From Jiella sonneratiae (GTDB lineage Bacteria; Pseudomonadota; Alphaproteobacteria; Rhizobiales; Rhizobiaceae), in the NCBI RefSeq assembly GCF_017353515.1, contig NZ_JAFMPY010000001.1:124001-188000 (forward strand): a DNA stretch of 64,000 nucleotides, in the 5' to 3' direction. The notes under the pieces were generated by a model. That model saw nothing but the letters and a program-made list of their open reading frames with translations, had not been told where the DNA came from and ran no database searches. Positions 24,015 through 35,071 of the stretch are shown here, piece after piece (the first letter of the stretch is position 1; each line of letters opens with the position of its first letter). The position numbers and the translations under genes were made by a program.

Positions 24015-25601
24015 TCAGAGCCGGTCCGCGTGCCGCGACGGCGTTTGCGCGTCGCCGGACGTCTGGCCGCACCGTTCTTCGAGATCGGCGAGGATCGACC
24101 CGACGACGTCCCCGACCGGGCCGGCGCCGGCAATCCGCGTCCAGGCGATGCGGCCGCGGTCGTGCGCGAGCTGCCGCCTGACGACGTCCGCCGTCGCGTC
24201 GGACGGGTCGTTGCGCCGCGCTTCGACGCGGCGGAGCAGTTCGTCCTCCGGCACGTCGAGCCAGTATCCGGAAAAGCCGACGCCGACGCGCTCCGCCGCC
24301 CGCTCGATCGCGGCGCGCTCCTCCTCGGTGGAGAAGGTCGCGTCTGCGACGACGGCATGGCCGACGGCAAGGACGGCCTCGGAACGCTGCGAAAGCTCGC
24401 CGTAGACGGCGTGGGTGACCTCGCTCCCATAGGCCTCGGCGCCGAGGCGGGTCTCGGCCGGAACGCCGAAGCGCGCCTTGCGCAAGCGGTCGCTGGAGAG
24501 CGTCCGGGCACCGGGGGCCGGCCCGATCTCCGGGGCGATCGCCCGCGCGACGGTCGACTTGCCCGAGCCCGAAAGGCCGCCGACGGCGACGAAAAGTGGC
24601 GGCTGGCGCTCGAGCAGCGCGGCCGCGAGCCGGAAATAGCCCTCAGCTTCCGCCCGCTTTTCGTCGGCGCCCTCCGCCGCCTCGGACGCGGCCGTCGCGG
24701 CCACATGGGCGCGCACCGCCGCGCGGACGGCCATGAAGAACGGGACGGCGGCGAGCCCTTGCTCGTCGCCGGTCAGATCGAGATAGCGGTTGAGGACGAG
24801 GTTGGCGTGGCCGCGAAGATCGCGGTGCCAGAGATCCATGAGCAGGAAGGCAAGATCGTAGAGGACGTCGGTGGTGCCGAGTTCCTCGTCGAATTCGAGG
24901 CAGTCGAAGAGCGTCGGCTCGCCGTCGAAGAGGCAGATGTTTTTGAGGTGGAGGTCACCATGACAGCGGCGGATCATCCCCTCGCGGCCTCGCCGGTCGA
25001 GGAGGTCAGCCAGTCCGGCGTGCTTCTCGCGAAAGCGGGCGTTGAACTTCTCGACCGCTTCTTCCGTGAAGACGTCGCCGCCAGCGATCGCCGCCTCGTT
25101 GACGTCAAGGACGCCAGCCATATGCGCGGCGCCATCATCCCTCGGCTGCGCCTCAATGCCCTGGTGAAACTCCGCAATCTGCCGCGCCAGCGTCTCCATC
25201 AGGTCGTTTGTCAGATTTCCGGCGACCGCCATGCGGTCGAACAGCGTCTCCTCGTCGAAACGGGCCATTTCGACCACCACGTCGACGAGATCGCCTTCGC
25301 CGTCGAGGCCGAGCCCGCCCGCCCCGCTCCGGGTGATCCGCCGCACCCCGCGATAGAGCTTCGGCGCCGTCCGCCGGTTCAGCTCGACCTCGCGCTCGGC
25401 CGCCCGCAGCCGCCGTTCCGGGGTCGAGAAATCGACATAGGGGCGCTTCACCGCCCGTTTCAGCTTCAAAACGGCGGAGGGCCCGAGGAGGAGATGCGAG
25501 ATGTGGGTCGTGACCTCCTTTACGCCGGCAGGATCCCCGCCGAGCAGCCCGCCCGCCTTCAGGAAGGCGACGACCGCGCTCTGGTCGGTGTCGGTGGTCA
25601 A
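24015..25601 (-). CDS. Fused aminoglycoside-phosphotransferase-like and P-loop kinase protein
   Basis: The 528-residue protein joins two domains. The N-terminal part (about 1-340) is APH/choline-kinase-like, with the catalytic-loop motif CHGDLHLKNICLFDGEP and the metal-binding segment LFDCLEFDEEL. The C-terminal part (about 350-510) is a P-loop kinase with Walker A GGLSGSGKST and a Zeta-toxin/gluconate-kinase-like look. This bifunctional architecture is widespread and its substrate is unknown. I chose a TTG start at 25601 because GGAAGGAG sits eight bases upstream; longer in-frame versions are Arg/Ala-rich and overlap the cytochrome promoter region. It is divergent from the cytochrome c gene. 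Confidence 0.8.
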   Translation of the reverse strand: MTTDTDQSAVVAFLKAGGLLGGDPAGVKEVTTHISHLLLGPSAVLKLKRAVKRPYVDFSTPERRLRAAEREVELNRRTAPKLYRGVRRITRSGAGGLGLDGEGDLVDVVVEMARFDEETLFDRMAVAGNLTNDLMETLARQIAEFHQGIEAQPRDDGAAHMAGVLDVNEAAIAGGDVFTEEAVEKFNARFREKHAGLADLLDRRGREGMIRRCHGDLHLKNICLFDGEPTLFDCLEFDEELGTTDVLYDLAFLLMDLWHRDLRGHANLVLNRYLDLTGDEQGLAAVPFFMAVRAAVRAHVAATAASEAAEGADEKRAEAEGYFRLAAALLERQPPLFVAVGGLSGSGKSTVARAIAPEIGPAPGARTLSSDRLRKARFGVPAETRLGAEAYGSEVTHAVYGELSQRSEAVLAVGHAVVADATFSTEEERAAIERAAERVGVGFSGYWLDVPEDELLRRVEARRNDPSDATADVVRRQLAHDRGRIAWTRIAGAGPVGDVVGSILADLEERCGQTSGDAQTPSRHADRL

Positions 25602-25778
25602 GAGCCGTCTCCTTCCCGCATTCGGGCCCGCTTCCCGGGCCCGAGCCTTAGCCCGCCTCGCCGCTCGCCCGCCCGACGTTTCCTCGCGGAACCGCAATGC
25701 CGTGTCCTTGACCCCGATCAACGCGCTTGCCGCCGGACCCGCTATTCCTCCGACCATTCGGGAATGGAGGGAGCCGGG

Positions 25779-26135
25779 ATGGCGGCATGGCATTGGACAC
25801 CGACCGCGGCGACGGGAACGGCCCTGGCGCTGCTAGCGGGGCTCGCGGGCGGAGACGCGGCGGCCTGGGCGCAGGAGGCGTCCGCACTCGCAGCGGGGCA
25901 ACAACTCGTCGAGGCGAACTGTTCCCGCTGCCATGCCGTGGCCCGGACCGGCGACAGTCCGAACCCCAGGGCGCCCGCCTTCAGGACGCTGTCGCAGCGC
26001 TATCCCGTCGCCGAGCTGGAGGAAGCCCTCGTCGAAGGCATCTCGACGGGCCATCCGCAGATGCCCGAATTTGCCTTCGACCCGACGGAGGCGGCGGCGA
26101 TCATCGCCTATCTGAAGAGCATTCAGCAACCGTGA
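25779..26135 (+). CDS. Small exported class I cytochrome c
   Basis: The 118-residue protein has a signal peptide (to about A31, AWAQEA) and one haem-binding motif, C48-S-R-C51-H52. The sixth ligand is probably M95 in HPQMPEF, and the end DPTEAAAIIAYLKSI is the usual C-terminal helix. It should be a soluble periplasmic electron carrier. ATG 25779 follows a GGAGGGAG ribosome site. It converges on the ABC exporter pair with 19 bases between the stops. No oxidase is adjacent. Confidence 0.88.
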   Translation: MAAWHWTPTAATGTALALLAGLAGGDAAAWAQEASALAAGQQLVEANCSRCHAVARTGDSPNPRAPAFRTLSQRYPVAELEEALVEGISTGHPQMPEFAFDPTEAAAIIAYLKSIQQP

Positions 26136-26154
26136 GCCGGGCTGCGCCGCTCCG

Positions 26155-28052
26155 CTACTCCGCGGCGGCGCTTTCGGCGTCGCCCGAAAACAGGAACCCG
26201 CCGCTCTGCCGCCGCCACAGGCTGGCATAAAGGCCGTTCATCGCCAAAAGCGTCGCGTGATCGCCCTCCTCGACGATCGCGCCCTCGTCGAGCACGATCA
26301 GCCGGTCCATCGCCGCGATGGTGGACAGGCGATGGGCGATGGCGATCACCGTCTTGCCCGCCATCATCCGGGTGAGATTGTCCTGGATCGCCGCCTCGAC
26401 CTCGGAATCGAGCGCCGACGTCGCCTCGTCGAGAACGAGGATCGGCGCGTCCTTCAGAAGCACCCGGGCGATGGCGATCCGCTGGCGCTGGCCGCCGGAA
26501 AGCTTGATGCCCCGTTCGCCGACATGGGCCGCGTAGCCGGTGCGCCCCTTCGGATCGCGCAGCGTCGGGATGAAGCCCTCGGCATTCGCCCGCTCGGCCG
26601 CGAGCAGCACGTCCTCGTCCTCGGCGTCGGGACGGCCGAAGGCGATGTTGTCGCGGATCGAGCGGTGCAGCAGCGAGGTGTCCTGGGTGACGACGCCGAT
26701 CGCCGCCCGCAGCGAATCCTGCGTCACGCCGGCGATGTCCTGGCCGTCGATCAGGATGCGGCCGCCTTCGAGGTCGTAGAGCCGCAGGAGCAGGTTGACG
26801 AGGGTGGTCTTGCCGGCGCCGGAGCGGCCGACGAGGCCGACCTTCTCGCCGGGCCTGATGTCGAGCGACAGGCGGGAGATGACGCCGCTTCCCTTGCCGT
26901 AGTGGAAGGTGACGTCGTCGTAGCGGATCGCGCCGCGCGTCGCGACGAGCGGCCTCGCCTCGGGCGAATCGACCAGCGTCGGCAGCCGCGTCACGGTGGC
27001 GACGGCGTCCTGGATGGTGCCGTAGTTCCTGACGAGGCCGTTGATGTTGAACATCATCCAGCCGGACATCTGGTTGAGCCGAAGGACGAGGCCGAGCGCG
27101 GTGGCAACGCCGCCCGCCGACGTCGCCCCGGCCTGCCATCCGACGACCGCGATGACGCCGATGCCGGTCATCATCAGGCCGTTGAGGATGTTGACCGCGG
27201 TGCGCACCTCGGTGATCGCCCGCGTCGCCTGGCGGGTGGTGTCGACGAGATAGGTGAAACCGTCCTTGACGAAGGCGTCCTCGCGCCGTGACGAATCGAA
27301 CAGCTTGACCGACAGGATGTTGGTGAAGCTGTCGACGACGCGGCCGGAGACCACCGACCGCGCATCGGCCGAGGCGCGGCCGTAGCGGCGGATCTTCGGC
27401 AGGAGGGCGTAGACGATCCACGCATAGCCGGCGACCCAGAGGGCGAGCACCAGCGACATGCGCCAGTCGATGGCGCCGAGGATGGTGATCGTCAGGAAGA
27501 TGAAGGTGACGAAGGACCAGAATGTCTGGAGGACGGTGGTGATGAAATCGCCGGTCGCCATGCCGACCTGCTGAACCTTCTGGGCAAGCCGGCCGGCGAA
27601 GTCGTTCTGGAAGAAGGTGTAGGCCTGCTCCATCAGCCGGCGATAGCTCTGCCAGCGGATGCGGTTGTAGAAGCTCGGGCTGATCACCTGCTCCTCCAGC
27701 ACCGATGAGGCAAAGAGGATCAGCGCCCGGCCGACCAGCGTTACGAAGAGCAGGCCGGCGATCAGCCAGAAGTGGTCGCGAAGCAGGGTGTCGGGCGTCG
27801 AGCGGTTGAGCGCGTCGACCAGCCAGCCGACGCCGGTGAACAGCACCGCCTCGATGCCGCCGGTCAGGCCGCCGACGATCAGGAGGCCGATCAGCGGCCA
27901 CTTCGCCTGCTTGGCGAAGTGCCAGATGAAGGCGTTGGTCTGCGCCGGCAGCGGCGCCAGATGGCCGCTGCGATAGACGCCGTCCGGGCCTTTCGCGTCA
28001 GCGTCCTCGAACGGGTCGAGGATGGTCTCGAAACGCTTGAGCAGACGTTCCA

Positions 28053-28056
<4 letters not shown>
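26155..28056 (-). CDS. ABC exporter half-transporter (membrane domain fused to ATPase), second of pair
   Basis: The 633-residue protein has an exporter-type six-helix membrane domain (about 50-340) followed by an ATPase domain. That domain has Walker A GRSGAGKTTLVN, signature LSGGQRQRIAIARV and Walker B ILVLDEATSALDSE, all intact. It resembles MsbA/multidrug-type (ABCB) exporters. Its ATG overlaps the stop of the upstream homologous gene by four bases, so a heterodimer is likely. The exported substrate, lipid or drug, cannot be inferred. Confidence 0.9.
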
Positions 28057-29966
<1,910 letters not shown>

Positions 29967-30552
29967 TCACGAATTCCTGATGTTTCGCGCCGCAATGCGA
30001 CGCGCCGGCAGGACCTTGCGGTGGCCCTTCGGGATGAGGTGGCCGCGGAACCGGCTCAGTGGATCGAATCCGGCATCAAAGCCCCCGTCGGGGCGTGTCT
30101 CGGATCCAATGTCGAATTCCAAAAATCCACGCGAATCATAGACTTGACGAGTGGCCATGCGATACCGGCATCGGCCGAACGGTCTCCCCGTGACAGTACC
30201 TGATGCCGGCATCGGACCGGTAGCGGCAGATATAAGACCGGAGCGGCCGAAAATCAGGTGGCTCTGGCGAGACGCGCGTCAGTCGGCGCCGGCCGCCCGC
30301 CCGCCGGCGGCCGGCGCCGAACCGCGATCAGAGGAAATTGTCCACAGAACATCCGGCGATCCAAGCCGAGAGGCAAGTCGCTGAATTTCGACCGTGTTTT
30401 ACCCGAAACCCGCGACCCGCGGAACGGCTGACTGACGCGTGGGCATGTTCGGTTCCTGGGCAATCCCCTCTGGACACCCGGGGGCGAATTGGAACAATTG
30501 GCAACTCCAAATGCACGCTCGGATGCATCGAACCAACCGCGGGGCAAGATCG
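29967..30552. promoter_or_regulatory. Divergent upstream region (ABC exporter / oppA) with three CCGGCATC sites
   Basis: There is no gene in these 586 bases. Three similar 12-mers stand out: GAATCCGGCATC (about 30065-30076), GATACCGGCATC (30161-30172) and the perfect palindrome GATGCCGGCATC (30202-30213). Such spacing suggests several copies of one operator. A TTGACG sequence lies near 30143. The region also contains weaker AT-rich patches ahead of oppA. Confidence 0.35.
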
Positions 30553-32142
30553 ATGGGCTTTTCGTTCCGGACCTTCACCAGCGCGCTCGCGCTCTCGACC
30601 CTCCTGGCGATGGGCGCGGCCCATGCCAAGGAACTCGTCATGTACAACGGCGGCGACGTGACCTCGCTCGACCCGCACAAGCTGTCCGGCGACTGGGAGG
30701 ACCGCGTCGAGGGCGACATCTTCGAGGGCCTGTTCACCGAAGACGCCAAGGCCAAGCCGATCCCCGGCGTCGCGGAAAGCTACAAGACCTCCGAGGACGG
30801 CCTGACCTGGACCTTCAAGCTGCGCGACGACGCCGCATGGTCGGACGGCGAGCCGGTGACGGCCGAGGACTTCGTCTTCGCCTTCAAGCGGCTGATGGAC
30901 CCGAAGACCGCGGCGCAATACGCCTATCTGCAGTATCCGATCAAGAATGCCGAGAAGATCAACAAGGGCGAGATCAAGGATCTCGACCAGCTCGGCGTGA
31001 AGGCGGTCGACGACAAGACGCTCGAGATCACCCTCGAGCATCCGATCCCCTATTATCCGAGCCTCCTCACCCACTACACCGCCTATCCGGTGCCGAAGCA
31101 CCTGATCGACAAGGTCGGCGACGCCTGGGTGCAGATCGGCAACATCGTCACCGACGGCCCCTACAAGCCGGTCGAGTGGGTTCCGGGCAGCCACGTCCTG
31201 ACCGCGAAGAACGAACACTGGCACGGCGGCAAGGAAAAGCTCGACATCGACGGCGTGCGATTCCTGTCGATGGAGGACGTCTCCGCCGGGTTCCGCCGCT
31301 ATCAGGCCGGCGAGATCGACCTGATGACCGACTATCCGAAGGACCAGTTCAAGTTCATCCAGGAGAACCTGCCGGGACAGGGCCATTTCGCGCCCTTCGC
31401 CGGGCTCTACTACTACGTCTTCAACACCTCCAAGCCGCCCTTCGACGACGCCAAGGTGCGCGAGGCGCTGTCGCTCGCGACCTATCGCGAGGTGATCGGT
31501 CCGAAGGTGCTCGGCTCTGGCGAGCCGGCGGCCTTCGGCTGGGTGCCGCCGGGCATGAACAACTACCCCGAGGAGGGCGCGCGCTTCGACTGGGCGAAGG
31601 ACCCCTATCCGCAGCGGGTGGAGAAGGCGAAGGAGCTGTTGAAGCAAGCCGGCTACGGCCCCGACAAGCCGCTCGACATCACGCTCTCCTACAACACCTC
31701 CGACAATCACAAGCGCATCGCCGTGGCCATCGCCGCCATGTGGAAGCCGCTCGGGATCAACGTCAGCCTCGTCAACACCGAGGTGAAGGTGCACTACGCC
31801 AATCTGCGCCAGGGCGACTTCCAGGTCGCCCGCGCCGGCTGGCTCGCCGACTTCAACGACCCCGTGAACTTCCTCGACCTCCTGAAATCCGGGATCGAGA
31901 TGAACTACGGCCGCTGGTCGAACGAGGAGTACAATTCGCTGCTCGACAAGGCCAGCACGACGCAGGACCTCGAAAAACGCGCCGGCATCCTCGAACAGGC
32001 GGAGAAGATCGCGCTCGACGACGACGCGGCGCTGCCGATCTACTTCTACCTGTCGGAGAACATCGTCTCGCCGAAGATCAAGGGCTTCGAGGACAACGTC
32101 TTCGACAAGCACCGCACGCGCTGGCTGTCGATGACCGAGTAG
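30553..32142 (+). CDS. oppA: Oligopeptide ABC importer, periplasmic binding protein (OppA)
   Basis: The 529-residue SBP_bac_5 protein has the signal MGFSFRTFTSALALSTLLAM, cleaved near AHAKE. Family features include VMYNGGDVTSLDPHK at the mature start, WTFKLRDDAAWSDGEPVTAEDFVF, and KPPFDDAKVREALSLATYR. It captures peptides for the permeases OppBC. The start at 30553 places the signal peptide exactly at the N-terminus; a longer form from an upstream ATG (about 30523) is possible. A short stem-loop separates it from oppB, which usually lets the binding protein be made in excess. Confidence 0.92.
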   Translation: MGFSFRTFTSALALSTLLAMGAAHAKELVMYNGGDVTSLDPHKLSGDWEDRVEGDIFEGLFTEDAKAKPIPGVAESYKTSEDGLTWTFKLRDDAAWSDGEPVTAEDFVFAFKRLMDPKTAAQYAYLQYPIKNAEKINKGEIKDLDQLGVKAVDDKTLEITLEHPIPYYPSLLTHYTAYPVPKHLIDKVGDAWVQIGNIVTDGPYKPVEWVPGSHVLTAKNEHWHGGKEKLDIDGVRFLSMEDVSAGFRRYQAGEIDLMTDYPKDQFKFIQENLPGQGHFAPFAGLYYYVFNTSKPPFDDAKVREALSLATYREVIGPKVLGSGEPAAFGWVPPGMNNYPEEGARFDWAKDPYPQRVEKAKELLKQAGYGPDKPLDITLSYNTSDNHKRIAVAIAAMWKPLGINVSLVNTEVKVHYANLRQGDFQVARAGWLADFNDPVNFLDLLKSGIEMNYGRWSNEEYNSLLDKASTTQDLEKRAGILEQAEKIALDDDAALPIYFYLSENIVSPKIKGFEDNVFDKHRTRWLSMTE

Positions 32143-32196
32143 GTCGGCACCAGGCCGGGCTTTCCGGCCGCCGCCGCCCGCCGTCGAAGCACCGCA

Positions 32197-32219
32197 CCGG
32201 GGCCGCCAACGAGCCCCGG
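32197..32219 (+). other. Stem-loop between oppA and oppB
   Basis: CCGGGGC (32197-32203) pairs with GCCCCGG (32213-32219) around a nine-base loop, with no T run. It is a likely mRNA-stabilising or attenuating hairpin at the 3' end of the oppA message. Confidence 0.45.
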
Positions 32220-32244
32220 GCGTTTCCAGAGAAACGATCCTGAC

Positions 32245-33168
32245 ATGCTGAGCTTCGTCCTGAAGCGGCTGGCCTCGACGATCCCGGTCATCCTGATCGC
32301 GATCACCGCCTGCTTCTTCGTCCTCAGGCTGGCGCCGGGCGGGCCGTTCGACCAGGAACGGGCGCTGCCGCCCGAGGTCATGGCCAACCTGCGCGCCTAC
32401 TACCATCTCGACGATCCGCTGATCGTCCAGTACCTGCGCTATCTCGGCCGTCTCGCCCAGCTCGACCTCGGCCCTTCCTTCGTCACCAAGGATTTCACCG
32501 TCGCACGGCAGATCGGCATCGGCCTGCCCTACACGCTGATCCTCGGCGGCTCGGCCTTTCTCCTCGCCATCGTCGGCGGGGTGATCGCCGGGATCTACGG
32601 CGCGCTCTATCACAACCGCTCCGGCGACTGGGCGATCGCGGCGATCGCCATGACCGGGCTCGTCGTGCCGAACTTCCTTGTCGCGCCGATCCTGCAGCTG
32701 GTCTTCGGCGTCCGGCTCGGCTGGCTGCCGGTCGGCGGCTGGGGCGACGGCTCGCTGCGCTTCCTGCTCCTGCCGGTGATCGTGCTCGCCCTGCCCCACA
32801 TCGCCCGCATCTCCCGGCTGATGCGCGGCTCGCTGATCGAGACGATGAATTCGAACTTCATCAAGACCGCGACGGCGAAGGGCATCGGGCGCCGGCGGGT
32901 GGTGCTGAAGCACGCGCTGCGACCGGCGCTGACGCCGGTCGTCTCCTATCTCGGTCCGGCCGCCGGCTATCTCCTCACCGGCTCGATCGTCGTCGAACAG
33001 ATCTTCGGCATTCCCGGCATCGGCCGCTACTTCGTCAACGCCGCGCTCAACCGCGACTACGGCATGGTGCTCGGCACGGTGATCTTCTACATGGCGCTGA
33101 TCGTTCTCCTGAACCTTCTCGTCGACCTCGCCTATGCCTGGCTCGATCCGAAGGTGCGGCAGCGATGA
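32245..33168 (+). CDS. oppB: Oligopeptide ABC importer permease OppB
   Basis: The 307-residue BPD_transp_1 permease has six membrane helices. Its N-terminus is typical of OppB/DppB (LSFVLKRLASTIPVILI, then APGGPFDQER). The cytosolic EAA loop that contacts the ATPases contains NFIKTATAKGIGRRRVV (about 209-225). It is followed by oppC, whose ATG overlaps its stop by four bases. It forms the peptide channel with OppC. Confidence 0.93.
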   Translation: MLSFVLKRLASTIPVILIAITACFFVLRLAPGGPFDQERALPPEVMANLRAYYHLDDPLIVQYLRYLGRLAQLDLGPSFVTKDFTVARQIGIGLPYTLILGGSAFLLAIVGGVIAGIYGALYHNRSGDWAIAAIAMTGLVVPNFLVAPILQLVFGVRLGWLPVGGWGDGSLRFLLLPVIVLALPHIARISRLMRGSLIETMNSNFIKTATAKGIGRRRVVLKHALRPALTPVVSYLGPAAGYLLTGSIVVEQIFGIPGIGRYFVNAALNRDYGMVLGTVIFYMALIVLLNLLVDLAYAWLDPKVRQR

Positions 33169-34088
33169 CCCTCTACGCGGACAAGCGCCGGGCGCTGGAA
33201 GAGGCGTTTGCGGAGCGTGACGCGGAAATGCCCCGCGGCAAGCCGCGCTCCGTCACCCGCGACGCGCTCCGCCGTCTCAAGGCGAACAAGGCGGCGATGA
33301 CGGCGCTGGTCGTCTTCGCCCTGATCGTCCTTGCGGCTATCGTCGGCCCCTATCTCATCCCCTACGACTACGAGACGCCCGACTGGAACGCCTTCACCGC
33401 GCCGCCGTCGCTCGAGACCGGCCACTATTTCGGCACCGACCAGAACGGCCGCGACCTTCTCGCCCGCGTCCTCTACGGCACGCGCGTCTCGCTGCTCGTC
33501 GCCGTCATCGCCACCACCGTGTCGGTGGTGGTCGGCGTCCTCTACGGGGCGGTGTCCGGCTTCGTCGGCGGCCGGGTCGATTCGGCGATGATGCGCTTCG
33601 TCGACGTCATGTATGCGCTTCCCTACATCCTCTTCGTCATCCTCCTGATGGTGATGTTCGGGCGGAACGTCTTCCTGCTGTTTGCGGCGATCGGCCTTCT
33701 CGAATGGCTTACCATGGCCCGGATCGTCCGCGGCCAGACCCTGTCCCTGAAGGAAAAGGAGTTCGTCGAGGCCGCGCGGGCCGCCGGCGTTGCGACCTTT
33801 CCGATCATCCTGCGCCACATCGTGCCGAACCTCCTCGGCCCGGTGGTGATCTACGCCTCGCTCACCGTGCCGGAGATCGTCATCACCGAGAGCTTCCTGT
33901 CCTATCTCGGCTTCGGCGTGCAGGAACCGCTGACCTCGCTCGGCACGCTGATCTCGGAGGGGACCGACGCGCTCGGCGCCGCCGACTGGCTGCTGCTGTT
34001 TCCAGGCGGCGTGCTCGTGACCATGCTGCTCGCCCTCGCCTTCATCGGCGACGGCCTGCGCGACGCCTTCGACCCGAAGGACCGGTGA
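33165..34088 (+). CDS. oppC: Oligopeptide ABC importer permease OppC
   Basis: The 307-residue permease has a cytosolic N-terminal extension, the OppC-type segment TDQNGRDLLARVLYGTRVSL (about 87-106) and an EAA loop (EFVEAARAAGVATFPIILRH). It is coupled to oppB by an ATGA overlap. The gene is intact, but the normal short junction to oppD is replaced by 983 bases of repeats and a GIY-YIG gene. Confidence 0.93.
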   Translation: MTLYADKRRALEEAFAERDAEMPRGKPRSVTRDALRRLKANKAAMTALVVFALIVLAAIVGPYLIPYDYETPDWNAFTAPPSLETGHYFGTDQNGRDLLARVLYGTRVSLLVAVIATTVSVVVGVLYGAVSGFVGGRVDSAMMRFVDVMYALPYILFVILLMVMFGRNVFLLFAAIGLLEWLTMARIVRGQTLSLKEKEFVEAARAAGVATFPIILRHIVPNLLGPVVIYASLTVPEIVITESFLSYLGFGVQEPLTSLGTLISEGTDALGAADWLLLFPGGVLVTMLLALAFIGDGLRDAFDPKDR

Positions 34089-34174
34089 TGCCTCTGCACC
34101 CCTCTCCAAATGTCGAAATCGGGGCGGCGTCCCTCGGTGCAGGAGCTTCGGCGATTGGCCATGGCATGTTCGCT

Positions 34175-34296
34175 TCGTCATCCCGGCCCCCGAGCCGGGA
34201 TCCATTCCAAACCGCCAACGCCGCCGACAGCATTGACGGCGAGGCTCGCTCGTTCGACGATTTGGAATGGATCCCGGGTCAAGCCCGGGATGACGA
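34175..34296. repeat. Palindromic repeat element, copy 1
   Basis: This 122-base element has imperfect inverted ends of about 37 bases. The left begins TCGTCATCCCGGCCCCCGAG and the right is its mirror ending CGGGATGACGA. Each end contains its own small GC hairpin. The interior shares a long stretch with copy 2, including GACGAGGCTCGCTCGTTC-like sequence. It lies 87 bases after oppC. Confidence 0.85.
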
Positions 34297-34400
34297 CTTG
34301 GAGGAGAGCCGGCGCCCCTTCTGCACAAGTAGCGAAGAGCCGCAAGCCGCGACCGCTTTCGGCGCCGGCGCTTCGATAGCAAGCCGCCGCAATTCCGCCT

Positions 34401-34521
34401 TGTCATCCCGGCCCCCGAGCCGGGATCCATTCCAAACCGCACAAGTTGCCGAAAGCATTGACGACGAGGCTCGCTCGTTCAACGATTTGGCATGCATCCC
34501 GGATCAAGCCCGGGATGACGA
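34401..34521. repeat. Palindromic repeat element, copy 2
   Basis: This full-length relative of copy 1 starts 226 bases downstream in the same orientation. It has the same ends (GTCATCCCGGCCCCCGAG and CCCGGGATGACGA) and the same interior with scattered substitutions. About 35 bases outside the left end are also similar in both copies, so the duplicated unit is larger than the palindrome. Its right end lies about 20 bases before the GIY-YIG start codon. Confidence 0.85.
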
Positions 34522-34542
34522 ACGTCGGAGGTATCGCCGCGC

Positions 34543-34833
34543 GTGGCCGGACATGTCTACATCATGGCCAACAAGAAGCACGGCACGCTCTATGTCGGGG
34601 TCACCAGCGACCTGTCTCAGCGCGTCTACGAGCACAAGATCCACGCCTATCCCCGCGGATTTTCGGCCAAACACAACTGCACCCGCCTCGTCTGGTACGA
34701 GGAACACTACGACATCCGCGACGCGATCACGCGTGAGAAGTCGATCAAGCGATGGCGCCGGCAATGGAAGATCGAATTGATCGAGGCAATGAATCCGGAT
34801 TGGAACGAGCTTTATCGAGGCATGGGATGGTGA
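34543..34833 (+). CDS. Small GIY-YIG nuclease domain protein
   Basis: The 96-residue protein is a minimal GIY-YIG domain of the YhbQ/UPF0213 type. HVYIMANKKHGTLYVGVTSD carries the two namesake strands. Arg27 lies in QRVYEHK and the metal-binding Glu64 in ITREKSIKRWRR. A basic, tryptophan-rich C-terminus follows. A GTG start at 34543, with GGAGG upstream, gives the standard N-terminus. The gene lies between palindromic copies 2 and 3 inside the opp operon. That is unexpected for peptide transport and suggests a link between nuclease and repeats. Biological function of this short class is unknown. Confidence 0.85.
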   Translation: MAGHVYIMANKKHGTLYVGVTSDLSQRVYEHKIHAYPRGFSAKHNCTRLVWYEEHYDIRDAITREKSIKRWRRQWKIELIEAMNPDWNELYRGMGW

Positions 34834-34873
34834 CTGATCCGTCCGTAACGGAAGAAGCCGCATTCATGGCAGC

Positions 34874-35013
34874 TCGTCATCCCGGCCTTGAGCCGGGATC
34901 CATTCCGAACCGTCTATATCGGGCGCCTCGCTTCAGGCAGTTGCTCCATCGTGAGCCGATCCGCCTGCGTTCAGCGGCTTGGCATGGATCCCGGCTCAAG
35001 GCCGGGATGACGA
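34874..35013. repeat. Palindromic repeat element, copy 3 (divergent interior)
   Basis: The ends match the other copies (TCGTCATCCCGGCCTTGAG on the left, GGCCGGGATGACGA on the right). The interior of about 70 bases is unrelated. This shows that the terminal inverted repeats, not the interior, define the element. It starts 40 bases after the GIY-YIG stop and ends 58 bases before oppD. Confidence 0.8.
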
Positions 35014-35071
35014 AGCTTGCGTGCTGTGGGCTTTTTGAAGCCTCGGTGCGGCGAACGGCGCGAAGCGCAAG

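Noticed and set aside
30328..32913. An 861-codon minus-strand frame over oppA and oppB
   Set aside because: It is a shadow of two well-identified genes and has no domain or ribosome site of its own.
34175..35013. CRISPR array
   Set aside because: Only three copies, each itself a long inverted repeat, with a gene between two of them; no short regular repeats and spacers and no cas genes.
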